DNA from: Gnetum montanum
Lineage: Eukaryota; Streptophyta; Gnetopsida; Gnetales; Gnetaceae
Direction: 5' to 3'
DNA: 64,000 nucleotides
Assembly (NCBI GenBank): GCA_015680685.1
Contig: MNCI01006175.1
Location: 75,032 to 139,031, forward strand
The notes under the pieces were generated by a model that had not been told where the DNA came from, did not search any database, and saw only the letters and a list, made by a program, of their open reading frames with translations. Of this stretch, positions 23,901-36,584 are shown in pieces; within the stretch, counting starts at the first letter, position 1; every line of letters begins with the position of its first letter. Both the position numbers and the translations under genes were made by a program.

Positions 23901-26817
23901 ACAAATTTTCATAGATATGTGTATGGATGCAATGCTGAAATTTTGATAAAGTTTACCACACATTTCTGGTTTTGTTTGATCCTAAATATATTCTTTTCTG
24001 TGCATTTAATTTCAGTGCGTCGTTGTCTTATGTTGATTTCTTCTTGTATGCAAGTTTTTCCATGATACAAAGCAGCCATAATTCATTGCTATGTTCCTTG
24101 AAGGCAGGAAATTTTGGTTTTCAATGACTACAATTTTTTAATGTCTTTCAATGTCTGGAAGAAATTGCATACAACCAACGAATTTCATTTGAACTATCTT
24201 AATAATGTCTTGCAATGTCAGGTTCTCTACTTGTAAAGGAAAGTTACCTGTTTTTCTGATCACCAATAGTGCCCCAAGTATTATCCTTAAAAGTCATTTT
24301 CCGGTATGTTCTTTGGCCAAATGCTAACATATATTGTGAATTGTGGAAACGTATCAAGGTTCCTGTGCCATTTCTTTCATGTTGGAACAGCGGTTTTCTG
24401 ACTTTCAATTATGCTGTTAGAAATTGCATCGTGTCACATCCTAGTTTTATTACTGTTATAGCATCACATGGTTGCGAGGTTTGAAGTAGCAGTAATGCGA
24501 CTCAGCACAATTCATGGGAAAAGAGTGGCCTATGTTTGCACCTTTCTTTATATTCTCTAAGAAGAATTTATGTTTGCTTCATTTCCTATGCCATATTAGC
24601 ATTTAGGTCTAGGGATCCAACTATCAATTTACATTCAGATTTATCTATTATTTATTTTGCAGTGGCTATCCTATACAGCAACATTTTTACGAATTGTTTT
24701 CTTCTACATTATTTTATTTGTTCTGTTGTTTTGCTTGCAACAATTTTAGATGCTTTTTCATACCCATTAATGACTGTGACCCCTCCCATCCAGCTGCTGC
24801 ATCACTTACAATTACAAATGTTAACTGCTAAATAGCAAGATAATATTATCTAAATCATCACCATCATTATTTTAACCTTGTCTTAACAAAATGGGGTTGG
24901 CTACATGAGTTCTCTTTTGTCATTTGCCTTGTTTTAGATAATATTATCTAAACATGTTATTTTATTTAACTTAGTGCTTGAAAATTAACAGGTTGACAGA
25001 GTTGCAAATCGATTATTCTACTTGTCTGTTCCTCCAAATGTTTTTGTTGATGCTGCAAAGTATGCAAGCCATTTTTCATCTGCAGCAGATGGTTGGACTA
25101 GAGTGATTGTTGAAAAGCCCTTTGGTAGAGATTCCGAGTCATCTGCAGAACTCACAAGAGGTCTTAAGGAACACCTCAGAGAAGAGCAGATATATCGGTA
25201 TGGAATCATGCTATATTTTATATAGTGATACATAGATACTAGAGTAGATAATAGTCGCATGATGAATATTAACAATTTCATAACATGTATATGCAGAATT
25301 GATCATTATCTGGGGAAAGAATTGGTGGAAAACCTGTCTGTTCTTCGCTTTTCCAACCTTCTGTTTGAGCCCCTGTGGTCAAGGCAATACATCAGGAATG
25401 TTCAATTGATTTTTTCAGAAGATTTTGGAACTGAAGGTCGAGGAGGGTAAGCATTCTGTTAGCCTCTTTAAAGATTCATTGATTACTCAATTTTCCACTC
25501 AATCTCAGTTTGTTTTGACAATAATTGTTTTCTATTTCGTTGATTTTTAGGTACTTCGATAATTATGGTATCATCAGGGATATAATGCAAAATCATTTGC
25601 TTCAGATATTAGCTATTTTTGCAATGGAAACACCTGTCAGTTTGGATGCAGAGGACATCAGAAATGAAAAGGTTGGACTTGCATGTTTTTGAGCTTAATG
25701 TGTTCCCTAACTTTTGTAGTTACAGAAGTTCACAAAGATGGCAGGAAAACAACCAAATTCTTTGGAATCTCTTCTGGGCTTGTTTTTAGTTACTTGTTGA
25801 TTCTTTAATTAAACATTGCTTTCAAGATTCTCTTAATAAAAAATACTTCCTTTTTTTTCTTGGTATTATTCTCCAATGTTTTTGCTTGTTTGTATTCAGG
25901 TTAAAGTGTTACGCTCAATGAGACCCCTGCAACTGGACGATGTGGTTATTGGACAATACAAAAGCCATGTTAAGGGAGATACAAAGTGTCCTGGTTACAC
26001 CGATGATCCAACAGTACCTAAAAATAGCCTCACCCCAACTTTTGCAGCAGCAGCTATTTTCATAGACAATGCGAGGTGGGATGGTGTCCCTTTCCTCATG
26101 AAGGCAGGGAAGGCTCTGCACAATAGACGGTATTGTGTTTTATAATTATGCTATCTTTTTTTGTCTTATTTTTTTAGAGATTCTTTCATGCCTGTTGATA
26201 CAATATAATGAAATGTATAATATTGTTGATCAATTGGGTTTGCACTATTGCAGGGCAGAAATCAGGGTTCAGTTCAGACATGTTCCTGGAAATCTGTACA
26301 AAAGAAATTTTGGAAGAGATCTGGATTCTGCTACAAATGAATTAGTAATTCGCATTCAACCTGATGAAGCCATATACCTGAAAATTAACAACAAGCTTCC
26401 AGGATTGGGTATGAGATTAGACCAGAGTGATTTGAATCTTACCTACATGTCAAGGTAAAGACTGAATATTCAATCCATGCTTTGTTTGCTATATTGAGTA
26501 ATGTGATAATTTATCCATTACAAGTAGATTTTGATGATGGACATTTTTAAAAATTTGTTTGCAGGTACCGGAAGGAAATACCTGATGCTTATGAGCGATT
26601 GATTTTAGATGCCATTGAAGGTGAAAGACGGTTGTTTATACGTAGTGATGAGCTAGATGCTGCTTGGGCTTTGTTCACTCCCTTGTTGAAGGAAATAGAA
26701 TCAAAGAAGGTTGTACCTGAGTTGTATCCTTATGGAAGTCGGGGGCCAGTGGGTGCCCATTATCTGGCAGCCAAATACAATGTTAGATGGGGTGATACTA
26801 ATGCTGAATTGCCTTAG
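20919..26817 (+). CDS. G6PD: Glucose-6-phosphate dehydrogenase, plastid (redox-regulated) type
   Basis: NADP-dependent first step of the oxidative pentose phosphate pathway, in the plastid stroma. Ten exons: 20919-21084, 21194-21447, 23333-23427, 23555-23669, 24992-25197, 25297-25446, 25551-25671, 25900-26129, 26254-26454, 26565-26817; all introns are GT-AG and the joined frame is open, giving 596 residues, a normal length for plastid forms. The first 60-100 residues are Ser/Arg-rich, as in a transit peptide. The NADP-binding motif [10 protein letters not shown] is at 115-124, EKPFGRD at 251-257 and the substrate site RIDHYLGKE at 279-287. Cys167 and Cys175 (C-R-I-D-K-S-A-N-C) keep the spacing of the thioredoxin-regulated pair of chloroplast G6PDH, so this is a P1/P2 form rather than cytosolic. 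The first in-frame ATG was used. Introns 2 (1885 nt) and 4 (1322 nt) are long. No damage is seen; probably the only working gene here. Confidence 0.96.
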
Positions 26818-27935
26818 TGTTGTGTTTTGAGAAATATTGAAGCTAAGTTTTTGAAAATTTGTTTACACAGCACCATTCTTGGATATTGCAACCTTCGAAA
26901 GGACTCCAGGAATGCAGTTTGGATTAAAGCAAACTGTATTTGTTCACGAACAATGGTGTTCGGGATCCTAGATTAAACTGTGACCGTTGCTGGCTCACAC
27001 TTTGTAATATCTTACAGAACCGCTGTTTCCTATTTTTCAGAGGTAAAAGCTGATATTCTTATTCATGCAATGTTGAATATGCTTACCAGATAAATTGCTT
27101 ATACGTACAACTGATGATTGAAATCTCGACTTCATAACCGATATTCTTGATTTCATGATTTGATTAATGGACTTTAGTCGTTTGCACTTGCATAACACAT
27201 TTAAGGGATACATTTGTCAATTAATTGTACCAAATTTATATAATCAATTCTGTGCTTTCGGTCGTTCAAAACTACCTGGCTGGTAAGGGGGTGTTGGAAC
27301 CTGAAGTTTTTTCAAAAACAATATTCACTGCAAAAGATATAGTCAAATTAAAATTTTGTCAAATTAAAATTTTGTTACTTAGAATTGCTTACATAATTGA
27401 ATCCATGACATGACTTGGAGTCACCAAAGCGGTGCATTATAATAAGATGAAATTCCTCCTGGAACGAACAGGAGGGTAAAATTAAAACTTTGTACTCATA
27501 ACTTTGACACACCAGATTAAGGTGCATAATGGTAAGATGCAATTCCTTCTGGATTGAAGGGTCAAATGCCAAGCTGGACTCTGTTAAAGGTTTTGCAGGA
27601 TTGGCCCTTGTTGCATGTGGTTAGCTTTGGAAAAAAATATAATTGGCCGATGGAAAACCAAACTATGATTATATATATCATAAGGAGTGCTAGGTACTTT
27701 GATATGACAACTCAAATTTGCAAATTGAAATAAAGTAAAAAAGTAATTAAGATATAAAAAGCTGAAATAAAATTATTTCACTAAGGTTGGTTTTAAACTT
27801 TAGATACAAAAGGAGGGTTAGTGTCAGGTTGATGGCTGTAAAAGCATGCTAAATCTCATGGATAAGGTTTATAATAATAATAATTATTAGATTGTGTTTT
27901 GCAAATTTAATTTAGGGCCAAACAAAAAGTTGCAT
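26818..27935. other. G6PDH 3' flank and spacer
   Basis: The 3'UTR starts at 26818; no canonical AATAAA is seen close by, so the end of the transcript is not placed. 27342-27374 holds two copies of GTCAAATTAAAATTTT. Two imperfect copies of a block with GGTGCAT and AAGATG-AATTCCT-CTGGA lie at about 27430-27462 and 27517-27552. The rest is AT-rich. Confidence 0.5.
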
Positions 27936-27939
27936 TCAG

Positions 27940-28815
27940 AAAATTGGAAAGAATATTTTGGGTAAAACCTAATGCAAAAAGTACTGTTTAAAGGAGATGC
28001 AGTGGAGTGATGAAGTGCAACTTGCTATCTAGAGTGATGAAGAAAATGATGCTTTAAGGAATAACACCAAAGTGGAAACCAAGAAAGTAAGTCAATGTAC
28101 AAAATGGCAAAAAAGGAGGCAACGATAGCAGTAAGGCCTTTGATAACTTCTATGAGAAATTAGGAACAAAAGAAGAAGAAAAATTTATTTATAAATGGGT
28201 AAAAAGATAAAACAAGAAATGTATGGACATTGATAATGTGAAATGCATCAAGGAGACATATAAAAGGATTTTGGTAAAAGATAATGAACTTTTGGATAGG
28301 TGGAAAAATAATTTTTAAGAATTATTAAATGAAGAATTTTCAAGAAGAGCCAAATTTTGGTTTGGTTAATGACTTTTTCTTCTTTGAGGTGAAGTGGAAT
28401 CATTGTCTATGAGATAAGTATTCCATATATGGATAAATGAAATCAAGTTGTTGAATTAATACTTTTGCACAAATTTTGTTAAAAAAAATGTATTAGTATT
28501 GTGAATTGTTGAAAAATCGAACAATTTCAAAGCCTTATCTAAGATGAAAAATGGAAAAGTTATTGGACTAGATAACATTGCTATAGAAGCTTAGAAAACA
28601 TTAGGAGATATGAGAGTTTATTGGTTGACATAATTATTTAATAAAATTTTAAAGGATATAGAAATGCCTAATAATTTGAGAAAAAATATTGTCCCAATTT
28701 ATAAAAATAGACATAGAATTGAGGTAGGATGATCAAAATAGACATAGGCTAGTGGTGTTATATGTGATAGAAGAATATCAATAAACTAAAGTGAGAATTT
28801 TACATAACAATAATC
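27940..28815 (+). pseudogene. RTE-like LINE fragment (N-terminal RT region)
   Basis: In broken frames the plus strand reads the linker and first RT blocks of an RTE-type LINE: a Tyr-Lys-Leu stretch with KEEEKFIYKW, DIDNVKCIKETYKRIL, LLDRWKNNF-ELLNEE, then MKNGKVIGLDNIAIEA, LGDMRVYWLT-LFNKIL and NIVPIYKN. These match the family pattern (iyklAk..e.k..d...vkcIkde, M-k-n-G-K-x-x-G-x-D-x-I-P-I-E-x-W). It stops where the LTR element at 28821 begins. Confidence 0.7.
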
Positions 28816-28820
28816 AAACT

Positions 28821-31009
28821 TGCTATTGTACCTACCTTTTCAGTTTGATATTGATCAAGGTAAGAGTGATTTTGACATTGTTTTGTCCAAGTCCAAGCAT
28901 CAAAGTCCTCAAAAATAGTGTTATAGGCATATTTGAAGCTCCTAAAGGCTACCATAAACCATTTTGGCTCATAACCCATCATATGATGTTCATATGATGG
29001 GTTATGATATTCATCATATGATAGAATCATAGAATCATATGAACAATCATAACCCATGATAGAAAATTTAGGAAATGAAAAATTTTCTAAGTCTTACTAG
29101 TAATGTTGATGTAGCATCAACATCATCCTAGGATCACCACCTCCATGTCACCATCTCCAAATCCACTTCCAAGCCTTTGTTTTGACTCCATGATACCTCA
29201 AACAATTCATTTACATCCAAGCCCAACAAACATTAGCTTTGGTTATTTTGGCAAGTTTTCCTTTGACCTCAAAAAGCAAAATTTTTTTTGGGTTTAGTGC
29301 TAACATTGACATTGATGCCAACATCAGTACTAGCATCACTCGTCTCAACATGGGCACAACACTTCCCCATTTGTAAAAATTAGCATTTTAACTTTAGTTT
29401 TGGCCTCATGGACCCTTCGACAATGAGTCAACATCATCCCCAAGGCACGGAAAATTTGGTAGGTTTAAAGGTTTTTGGGAAGGCCAAAACTGGTTTTGAA
29501 ACTAAGTGCTGCTAGGTGACACTAACACTAATGTCAACATCAATGGCAACGCTATCCTAGCAACATTAGCATTGAGTAAGGCCTCTAGGTTCTGCATTCG
29601 ACACCTTTTTCCAAGTCCACAAGGTCCTTAGCATCCTAAAAGCATTGTCATGGTGCAATTTGACTTTAATTTGTACATTGGAAATGAGCCCTTAGTATTG
29701 GAATGACAATATGGAGGATGTTGAAGAAAATCATATCTCCCCCATGATAGCATCAGCGTCAGCACTTGTGTCACCTAGATCTTCTAGCCTTTTTAAGTTC
29801 TAGATTTTTTTTTTAATAAAAAACTTCAAGTTAACTTTACTTGACTCTAGGGTCAAATTTGAAAATTCTAGGCCTATAAATACTGCATAAAAACTTGAAT
29901 TTGGTGTTGGTCTTCTTGACATCCAAAGCACTTTTTAGATTTTAAGAAATCAAGAACACAAGCGCTTGCCTTCTTAACAACTCTCACATGCTGCATGACT
30001 ACTGCAACTCTCCTTGGTAGTTCATGGACTTGGTTTAATGCCTAAGTTTGCAATAGCTTATGTGCTAATATTGATGTTAGTGTTAGGGTCAGTATTCCAA
30101 AGTTGGAATTTTTCAACATTGGAGTCATTGTTCTAGTGTTAGAATTTTTTAGCATTAGTGTCACTATTCCATAATTAATTTTTTTTCAATATTTGTAGCA
30201 TCATCCTAGAGTTAGAAATTTTCATTCTAGGTCGTAGAACCAATAATAATTTTTCCAACATTAGCATAATCATTCTAGAGTTAGGATTTTGCAACATTAG
30301 TATCACCATTATAGAGCTAGAATTTTTTAGCATCAGCATCCCCATTCTAGTGTTTGATTTTTTTCAACTTTAGTGTCCCTTTTTGGATTGTTAGTTAAAA
30401 TGATTCTATTTTGGTTTTGAATTGGTTTTGGGTGGCATTTGCAACTTTCCCACTCACATCTTCAACTCCCAAAGGTCAAGTTTTATCACCAAAGCCCATA
30501 CTTAGCTCATAAACTAAGCCCTATTATTAGTTTTACCTCTTATACGTTTTTCAATGCCCCTTGTAGTTTTGGCCTTTCATATGAGGTGCACTTCAAATTT
30601 TATTAATAAAGAAATTTTGACTATTTTAAAGTGAATCATAAACCCTTTCCCACATATCAAGTTCTCCATTTCTTATTATTTTTATGCTTTTCTGTTTACT
30701 TTTTAAGACTTAGATTTTATTTTACATCGTTCATAGTTCATTTCTATATTTAGTTTTATTTACACTAAGATATTATTGGTTCTACTACCTAGAATTATTT
30801 TTTTCTTGATTTCCTTCTCATTCATAATTTATGGGTAGTAGGCTAAGTTCATATTCGATTGGAACTTCATACTCCATTATACCATAATTGTTGACTTAGT
30901 AAGGGTTATATTAGGCTGAAGACCTTTTATAGCTATGAGTTGGATACTTAACATCTAGTTCATGGATGTGTTTCTTATGAGGTTGAAAAAGAACAATTTT
31001 GCAAGAACA
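28821..31009 (+). repeat. 5' LTR of the outer Tat element
   Basis: Begins TGCTATTGTACC and ends GCAAGAACA, followed by the primer binding site. Homologous along its length to 49463-51462; shared landmarks are AAGCATCAAAGTCCTCAAAAA near the start and GTGTTTCTT-TGAGGTTGAAAAAGAA at the end. It carries internal ~45-bp repeats of an AGCATTAGTGTCAC-ATTCTAGAGTTAGAATTTTT type (30085-30385) and a perfect 16-bp inverted repeat at 28971-29005. AT-rich and heavily mutated. Confidence 0.75.
28971..29005. repeat. Perfect inverted repeat, 16-bp arms, 3-bp loop
   Basis: Left arm ATAACCCATCATATGA (28971-28986), loop TGT, right arm 28990-29005 its exact reverse complement. Absent from the matching position in the other LTR, so it arose after insertion or was lost there. 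Confidence 0.9.
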
Positions 31010-31013
31010 TTTT

Positions 31014-31031
31014 TGGCACTAGAAGAAGGGC
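31014..31031 (+). promoter_or_regulatory. Primer binding site of the outer Tat element
   Basis: TGGCACTAGAAGAAGGGC, four bases after the LTR end. Close in form to the TGGCGCTAGAAGGAGGGC-type sites of plant Tat elements as I remember them; the tRNA was not checked. Confidence 0.6.
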
Positions 31032-31499
31032 GAATAGGTTTTTCTAGTATCATAAACCCAACACCTAGAAGCCTATAGGTCATTTCCATCACTTAGAATT
31101 TTTCACATTTTTACCACTTTTACTTAATTTATTTTCCAATTTAAACTTGATCATTATTTCTAAGTGTGTGTAAGAAACACTCATTGATACCACATTTGGC
31201 CAAGGATTCGACTCATAGAGCACCTAGATTTGTAGATTGATGGAGATATGAAAGGCATAGTCTCTCATGACACCCATGACTTAGCATGAATACAAGGTCA
31301 CATGTGCAAAGTGAGAGCTGAACATAGCTCTATCTAAAAGTTAGCTAAAGAGAATAATGACATATGAAGCATCCAATACACTTGAACATTTCCTTCTAAA
31401 CTCAAATCATCCCATTGAACTAGATCAATTTGAGCAAGAAACACTGGCAAAATACTTGGCTATCAAAGATGAAATTTAGGTGATGGCCAATGCTAACAT

Positions 31500-34454
31500 T
31501 TTTTTTTAAAAAGGAACATGCTAGAATATCCAGTGGATCATACCAGCATCAACTTAAGTAGAACTTATTAGTTTTAGAATCAACATAGTGAGGGAGGTGG
31601 TGGCATCAACATTCATGATGAAGAAGAAGAGGGACATCCCCATGTTTCACTACCTTTAGGCTCTTTTTATCAACTTGCCATACTACCTCAAAGTCTATTC
31701 TTATAGCATATGAATGTTATCAACTTTATTGATCCATTCTCCATACATGTTTCCCAAACCAAAGTCCTTTCTACTCATATTTCCACTATATCAACTGTTA
31801 TTGCCCACCTATGGTTATCTTGCCTCTAGCGTATAGCTTGTTCCCAAGTACAAGTACTATCAATCCATCCTCTCATTCACAAGTCCAAAATCCCAATGTG
31901 CTATTGAATTTCTTTCAATCCTTTTTTATTATGCCACTAGTTCAATAATAACAGGTTTTCTTGCATTTTCTTCCACTTTTCCAACATATACTCTAATACA
32001 ATGTTCCACATTCTTTTTCCATGCCCAATGTTATAGCTTCCAAACTAGTCTTACCTACTTATAACCCCATGCTAAGAAATCATGCTATACCTAGTATGCC
32101 TAATGTTCCACCTAAGTTAATGCTCTTGTTTCAAGACTTGTTATCGAGATTGTAAGCCAATAAAGATCAAACACAAGACGCCATTGCATTACATGAGGGC
32201 ATTCCTTTAGTTTCTATTCTCCATCTTCTTGTTGATCCCATTAGTTCATTGATTCTACTTGCCCAAGTTCCCAAAGGGATTTCCTTACTAAATTTCACTA
32301 ATTATAATGGAGAGTCTAATCCCACAAATGATGTTGTCATTTTTGTAATGAATGCATGCTATTAGCCAACTACCCCCACACTATCCTCAAAAGTTTTTCC
32401 AACTCTCTAACTAGAAAAATGCTTGAATGGTATAGAGTACTTTTTCATGGATTTATAACCTTTTTGGAATAATTATTCACCACCTTTATGAGCTTTAAGT
32501 ACAATATAACAAGAGGTGGCACTTTACAAAACCTCTTGTCCATCAAGTAGGCATCCACTGAATTCATGAGATGAACTTCTACAATAATGAAGCTCACTTG
32601 TCCATTTATTGATGACCAATTATTAGAGATTTTTGAGGGAGCTATTAAGGACTACATTAAATACAAGCTAGTATATCCTAGGCCACTTAGCCTTCATGAT
32701 GCCATTATTTTGGCCAAATATGTTAAGGATGCAACCATCCAATGCAATGATATTGAAGGGGTTAACATCTACAACAAAACCAACAAGGTAGCTAAAAAAA
32801 CACCTTGTAGAATGTAGGATAAAAAGTAGTTTCTATGAATTGAACTTCACTAGCATCCTCATCCATTATTAATAATGCTACACAAACCTTAGTGAATGGG
32901 GATCAATAACGGAGATAGCCCAAAGAGTGATCCAAGTGCCACAAGTTTCTGATGACATACACTCAACTTTACAACATCTTGGTAAGAGATAGGCACATAA
33001 CCCTAAAATAGATATTAAAGTAGTTACATGCTAGATTTATATTCTTGTAGACTCTAGTCATAGATCCTTCCCAATGTGTCTAAGAAGATCCACCTATCTC
33101 AAGATGGTACAATTCTAAAAAATTCTACTATTAGCATGAAGTTGTAGGTCATAACACATACATCTACAATACACTCAAATATGATATTTAGGATTTTTTT
33201 GAAGAAGGGAAAATAGTCTTTAGCACATCAGTTCAACCTATCAATCAAGACATGCAGTTCTTCCAAGATCCCCTAAATTATCCTTTGAGGAAAGTATCTA
33301 CATTTTGCCTTTAACCCAAAGGAAATCAACTTGTTTGTTATCTAAATAAGTTCCTTTCAAATTAATCACCAAGTATCCTCATAAACTAATCCTCCTAAAT
33401 CTAAGAAACATTTTATCATCAATCTCATTGTAGATAGTTCTTCTACTTTGGCTACTTAAAAGGTAAGAAGAGCTTTATTTTTCATAGATCTCACACCATA
33501 CTATGGAATTCCTTTTGCCCCTTAAAATCCCATGAATTCCAACCCTCTAGCATCATTGGAGAGTATGATACCTTTGCTTGCATCAACTCATCTTGTTGAT
33601 TATCCTCCTATTTTACCTTGTGCTATATCTCTTCCATCATGATCCTTATCTATACCCACCTCATAGGAAGTACCATTACTTTCTACCTCCACATCTCGAA
33701 TTCATATCCTTACTTGAGCACAAAAGGAGGTAATGCCTAATAAAGAAAGAGATAAGGATCAAGTCAATAAGAAATATTTCCCATAATAGAAGAAGAAGAA
33801 GATATTCTAGGAGCCTCAAAATACATCTATGCTTACTTAAACAGCTACTTCAACTACTTCATTATCAACTATTTCTTTAGTGCCTCCACCTCCCAAAGGT
33901 TCAACATCAAAGAATTAGGCTTTGTCCAAAATCATTTCAACAATGAAGTTCAAAGGGATGAATGTTTTCCTTTTTGACCTCATTTCCACCTATGAGGAGC
34001 ATCATTTAGCATTGGAAAATATTCTTAAACCCATCACCTTACTATAAGATATCTAGCCTCATGCCTAAGCAATCTCATTAGTGCTTAACGCCCCATAGAA
34101 TGAGGCAAATTGCTTAATATTAAAAGGGGAGAACATCAAAATACATCTTATAATGAATTCTGTATGCTAGCTTTCCATCTATATTATCATATGGATAGGG
34201 AGCAATGTGACACTACCTCTAGTACACATGGATGATGGAGTGAAATCCAATGTTATTTCATGGACTATCATCTTGTGTCTCGACCTCAAAAATAGGTCAC
34301 ATACTTTAATTCTAACTCTACTTTAATTTTGTTAAGTGAAGCTAGAGTAGATATTATAAACTTGATTAAATTACATTTCTTAATAGGAAAGTGTGTCACT
34401 TAAAAATCTATTTTTATGATAATTAGGGATTCCTTAGCAATAAATGCTATTTTA
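31500..34454 (+). pseudogene. gag-protease region of the outer Tat element (decayed)
   Basis: 32270-32330 reads VPKGISLLNFTNYNGESNP, which lines up with LPPGMSLPHFTKYNGEGDP in the inner element's gag. 32587-32817 is a 76-residue open piece (DDQLLEIFEGAIKDYIKYKL) matching the inner gag C-terminal region (DAHLLAIFKGAVNDFIKSKL). Around 33950-34010 is FLFDLISTYEEHHLAL, matching YDLLMTSQKHREAM. At 34225-34265 VHMDDGVKSNVIS is the protease active-site block, and the last strand (A-I-N-A-I-L) is cut at 34455 where the inner element begins. Many stops and frameshifts. Confidence 0.65.
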
Positions 34455-36500
34455 TGTAACAACGGAAAATGTCGGTAGCTAGAAAATACCAAACAGAAAT
34501 CCGTGTACACAGTCTTAACCACGGATCCGTGTGAGGGCCATTCTGGAGAAAACGAATCCGCAGTGCCCTGAACGGTCTTGTCGATCAGATAGGGACTTAC
34601 TCAATCGGTAAATCGACGAATATTATAGATATTCCGTGGAACAATCTAATTTGATGAATCGCAAAAGGAGAAGAAAACGATGTAGATAAATTGCAATAAT
34701 GACAACGTTATCACGACAAGGAGAATCGATTTTAAGAAAAATGCGCAATCCCAAGATCTGTTCTTTGACCCGAAAAACTGAGTATATTGTATACAAAGTT
34801 CCAATGGAAAAACTCTGATTATCTTGTGCGAAACATACACAAAATAACAAGAAAACTGTTCAACAAGGAGTACAGAATGAAGCTCAGTCTACCTCGTAAG
34901 CCAAAGATGGGATGCAAGGAAGGTCAAGCCTTGACGTCTATTGATCAACTGTTTCTGATCGATCGATCTTGCCAACCGCACCAGATGATCGCTCGATCTC
35001 TGATCTATTCCTGTTGCCTTCGGTAGTCTCTGCTCAAAGCTACCAATGATCACTAATGGGGAGAACTGTATTTTCACCAAAAAGAAGTGATCGCTTGTGC
35101 TGCCAATGCTCAAAGATGCCTCCTGTCTCTGCTCCAAGATGATAACTGCCAAAAGTTGAAGATGCCAGCCCTTGTTTCTTCATCAACTGGAGTATTTATA
35201 AGTTTGACACCATGTGGAGAAGGCACGGCCCTGATGACACATGTCTCGAACCTTCAAGATACCGTTGACTTGGTAAACTTTATGTTGAAATTGGTCATGT
35301 CGCGTCACGTTTTTGGGAAGGGGGGCAAAGCACACTGTTGACCACTTCTGCTAAAGCTGCTTCATGATTACGCACAATATGCTTATCAACATATTGTGCG
35401 TGTGGATAGCAGATGCATATCTGATATTGCTTTAGCTGGCTTTACGCTGTATTACACTTGTTTACGCTTAGATGCGTGGCAGAGCGTAATAGAGCATGGA
35501 AGTAGTTGATTCAAGCTGTTTTATGCTCCTTCACGCCGCAAAGCGTAATAGAGCGTAAAAATGGTCAACTTTACAATAAACTGCGCTTGCCTACGCTGCG
35601 TAGCGTAATGAGCGTAAAGCAACCAATCTGCAAACAAAGAAGAAATCAATTTGCCGCGCTTCCTTTGACTCTGACTTTGCTTTTCTTGAAGCTCGTTACG
35701 CTGCTCTGCGTAACGGAGCGTAAACTCGGTCTTGAACAAAAGACTTAGCAGAATATGTGACAAGTCTTAAACTTTAAACTTTGTCAAAATTGCCGAAGTA
35801 AGTTACTTTCCGCTATCGGGCTACGTTAAACAGAGTTACGCTGAGAGACACTACGCTATGTTGCGTAATGTAGCATAAAGAAAGAAAATACAGTAAGATT
35901 GAAATCTATAAGGAACTTGGAGACTTGATACTGCACGCCTCTTTGCCCTGCTCTGTCTTCTGGATTTCTGTCGTGAACCTTCGCTTGAATCGTGAATCTT
36001 CGCCTGAGGCCGATTCGCAATTTCTACGGTGTTTCAATGGCCCCTCTTTGTTGATATTTAGAGGGCTTGCCCGAAAGACGTCGACAAAGAATACAAAACA
36101 CCGGATGGGTAAAAGTACCAATAGCGTTCATCAATGGTTACTCAAGTGTCGCCCTGTCAACGGAGAAGTGCAGAAATGAGGGAAATGGGAGATAAAATGG
36201 TATTGGAAGGAATTTTTATAGAGGTACGAGGAAAAAGGTTCGGGGAAGACACAAGTGAGGTTCAGGGAAAACTCAAATGAGGTTCGGGGAAGACGCAAAT
36301 GTGTGAATATAGTTTTTTCACGCATAAGCACTTAGGCTTTCTCCTGCGGTTAGGTTTGCATGGAGTTATGCCGTCATTTTGTAGATGAAGGGGTTTGCAT
36401 AGACGAATTGCGTTGCGTCTGCACGGCCTGGACGAGTTGTGTTTCATCCATTTTGCCGACCCACATTTTTTTTTGCGTCCAACAGGTGAGTTGCGTTACA
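34455..36500 (+). repeat. Probable 5' LTR of the inner Tat element
   Basis: Starts TGTAACAACGG at the insertion point. A matching end GTTACA at 36495-36500 is followed at once by TGG, as an LTR end and primer site would be; the terminal inverted repeat is TGTAAC/GTTACA. TATA-like TTTTTATAGAGG near 36211-36222 would put R-U5 in the last 290 nt. There is no second copy in the window to prove it. A cluster of palindromic TTACGC/GCGTAA words lies at 35440-35880. Confidence 0.4.
35440..35880. repeat. Clustered GCGTAA/TTACGC palindromes
   Basis: At least five degenerate units, e.g. TACGCTGCGTAGCGTA near 35596-35611 and GTTACGCTGCTCTGCGTAAC near 35696-35715, each followed by a GAGCGTAAA-like half. 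Spacing is irregular (about 55-130 bp). They lie in the presumed U3 of the inner element; possible protein-binding sites. Confidence 0.7.
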
Positions 36501-36584
36501 TGGTTCATGGACTTGATTGTAATGCAAATGCGGAAAGTATATGCTGCGTATGTACGTCTTGCGTAAGGGAGGCAGATGGTGGAG

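Noticed and set aside
28816-28820. AAACT as target duplication of the outer Tat element
   Set aside because: The base string after the right LTR is CCTCT; it does not match even allowing one change.
35180-35200. Minus-strand TATAAATA box in 34.45-36.5 kb, suggesting a minus-strand LTR
   Set aside because: gag-pol of this element is on the plus strand and the TGTAAC/GTTACA ends fit a plus LTR; a single TATA word in AT-rich sequence is weak.
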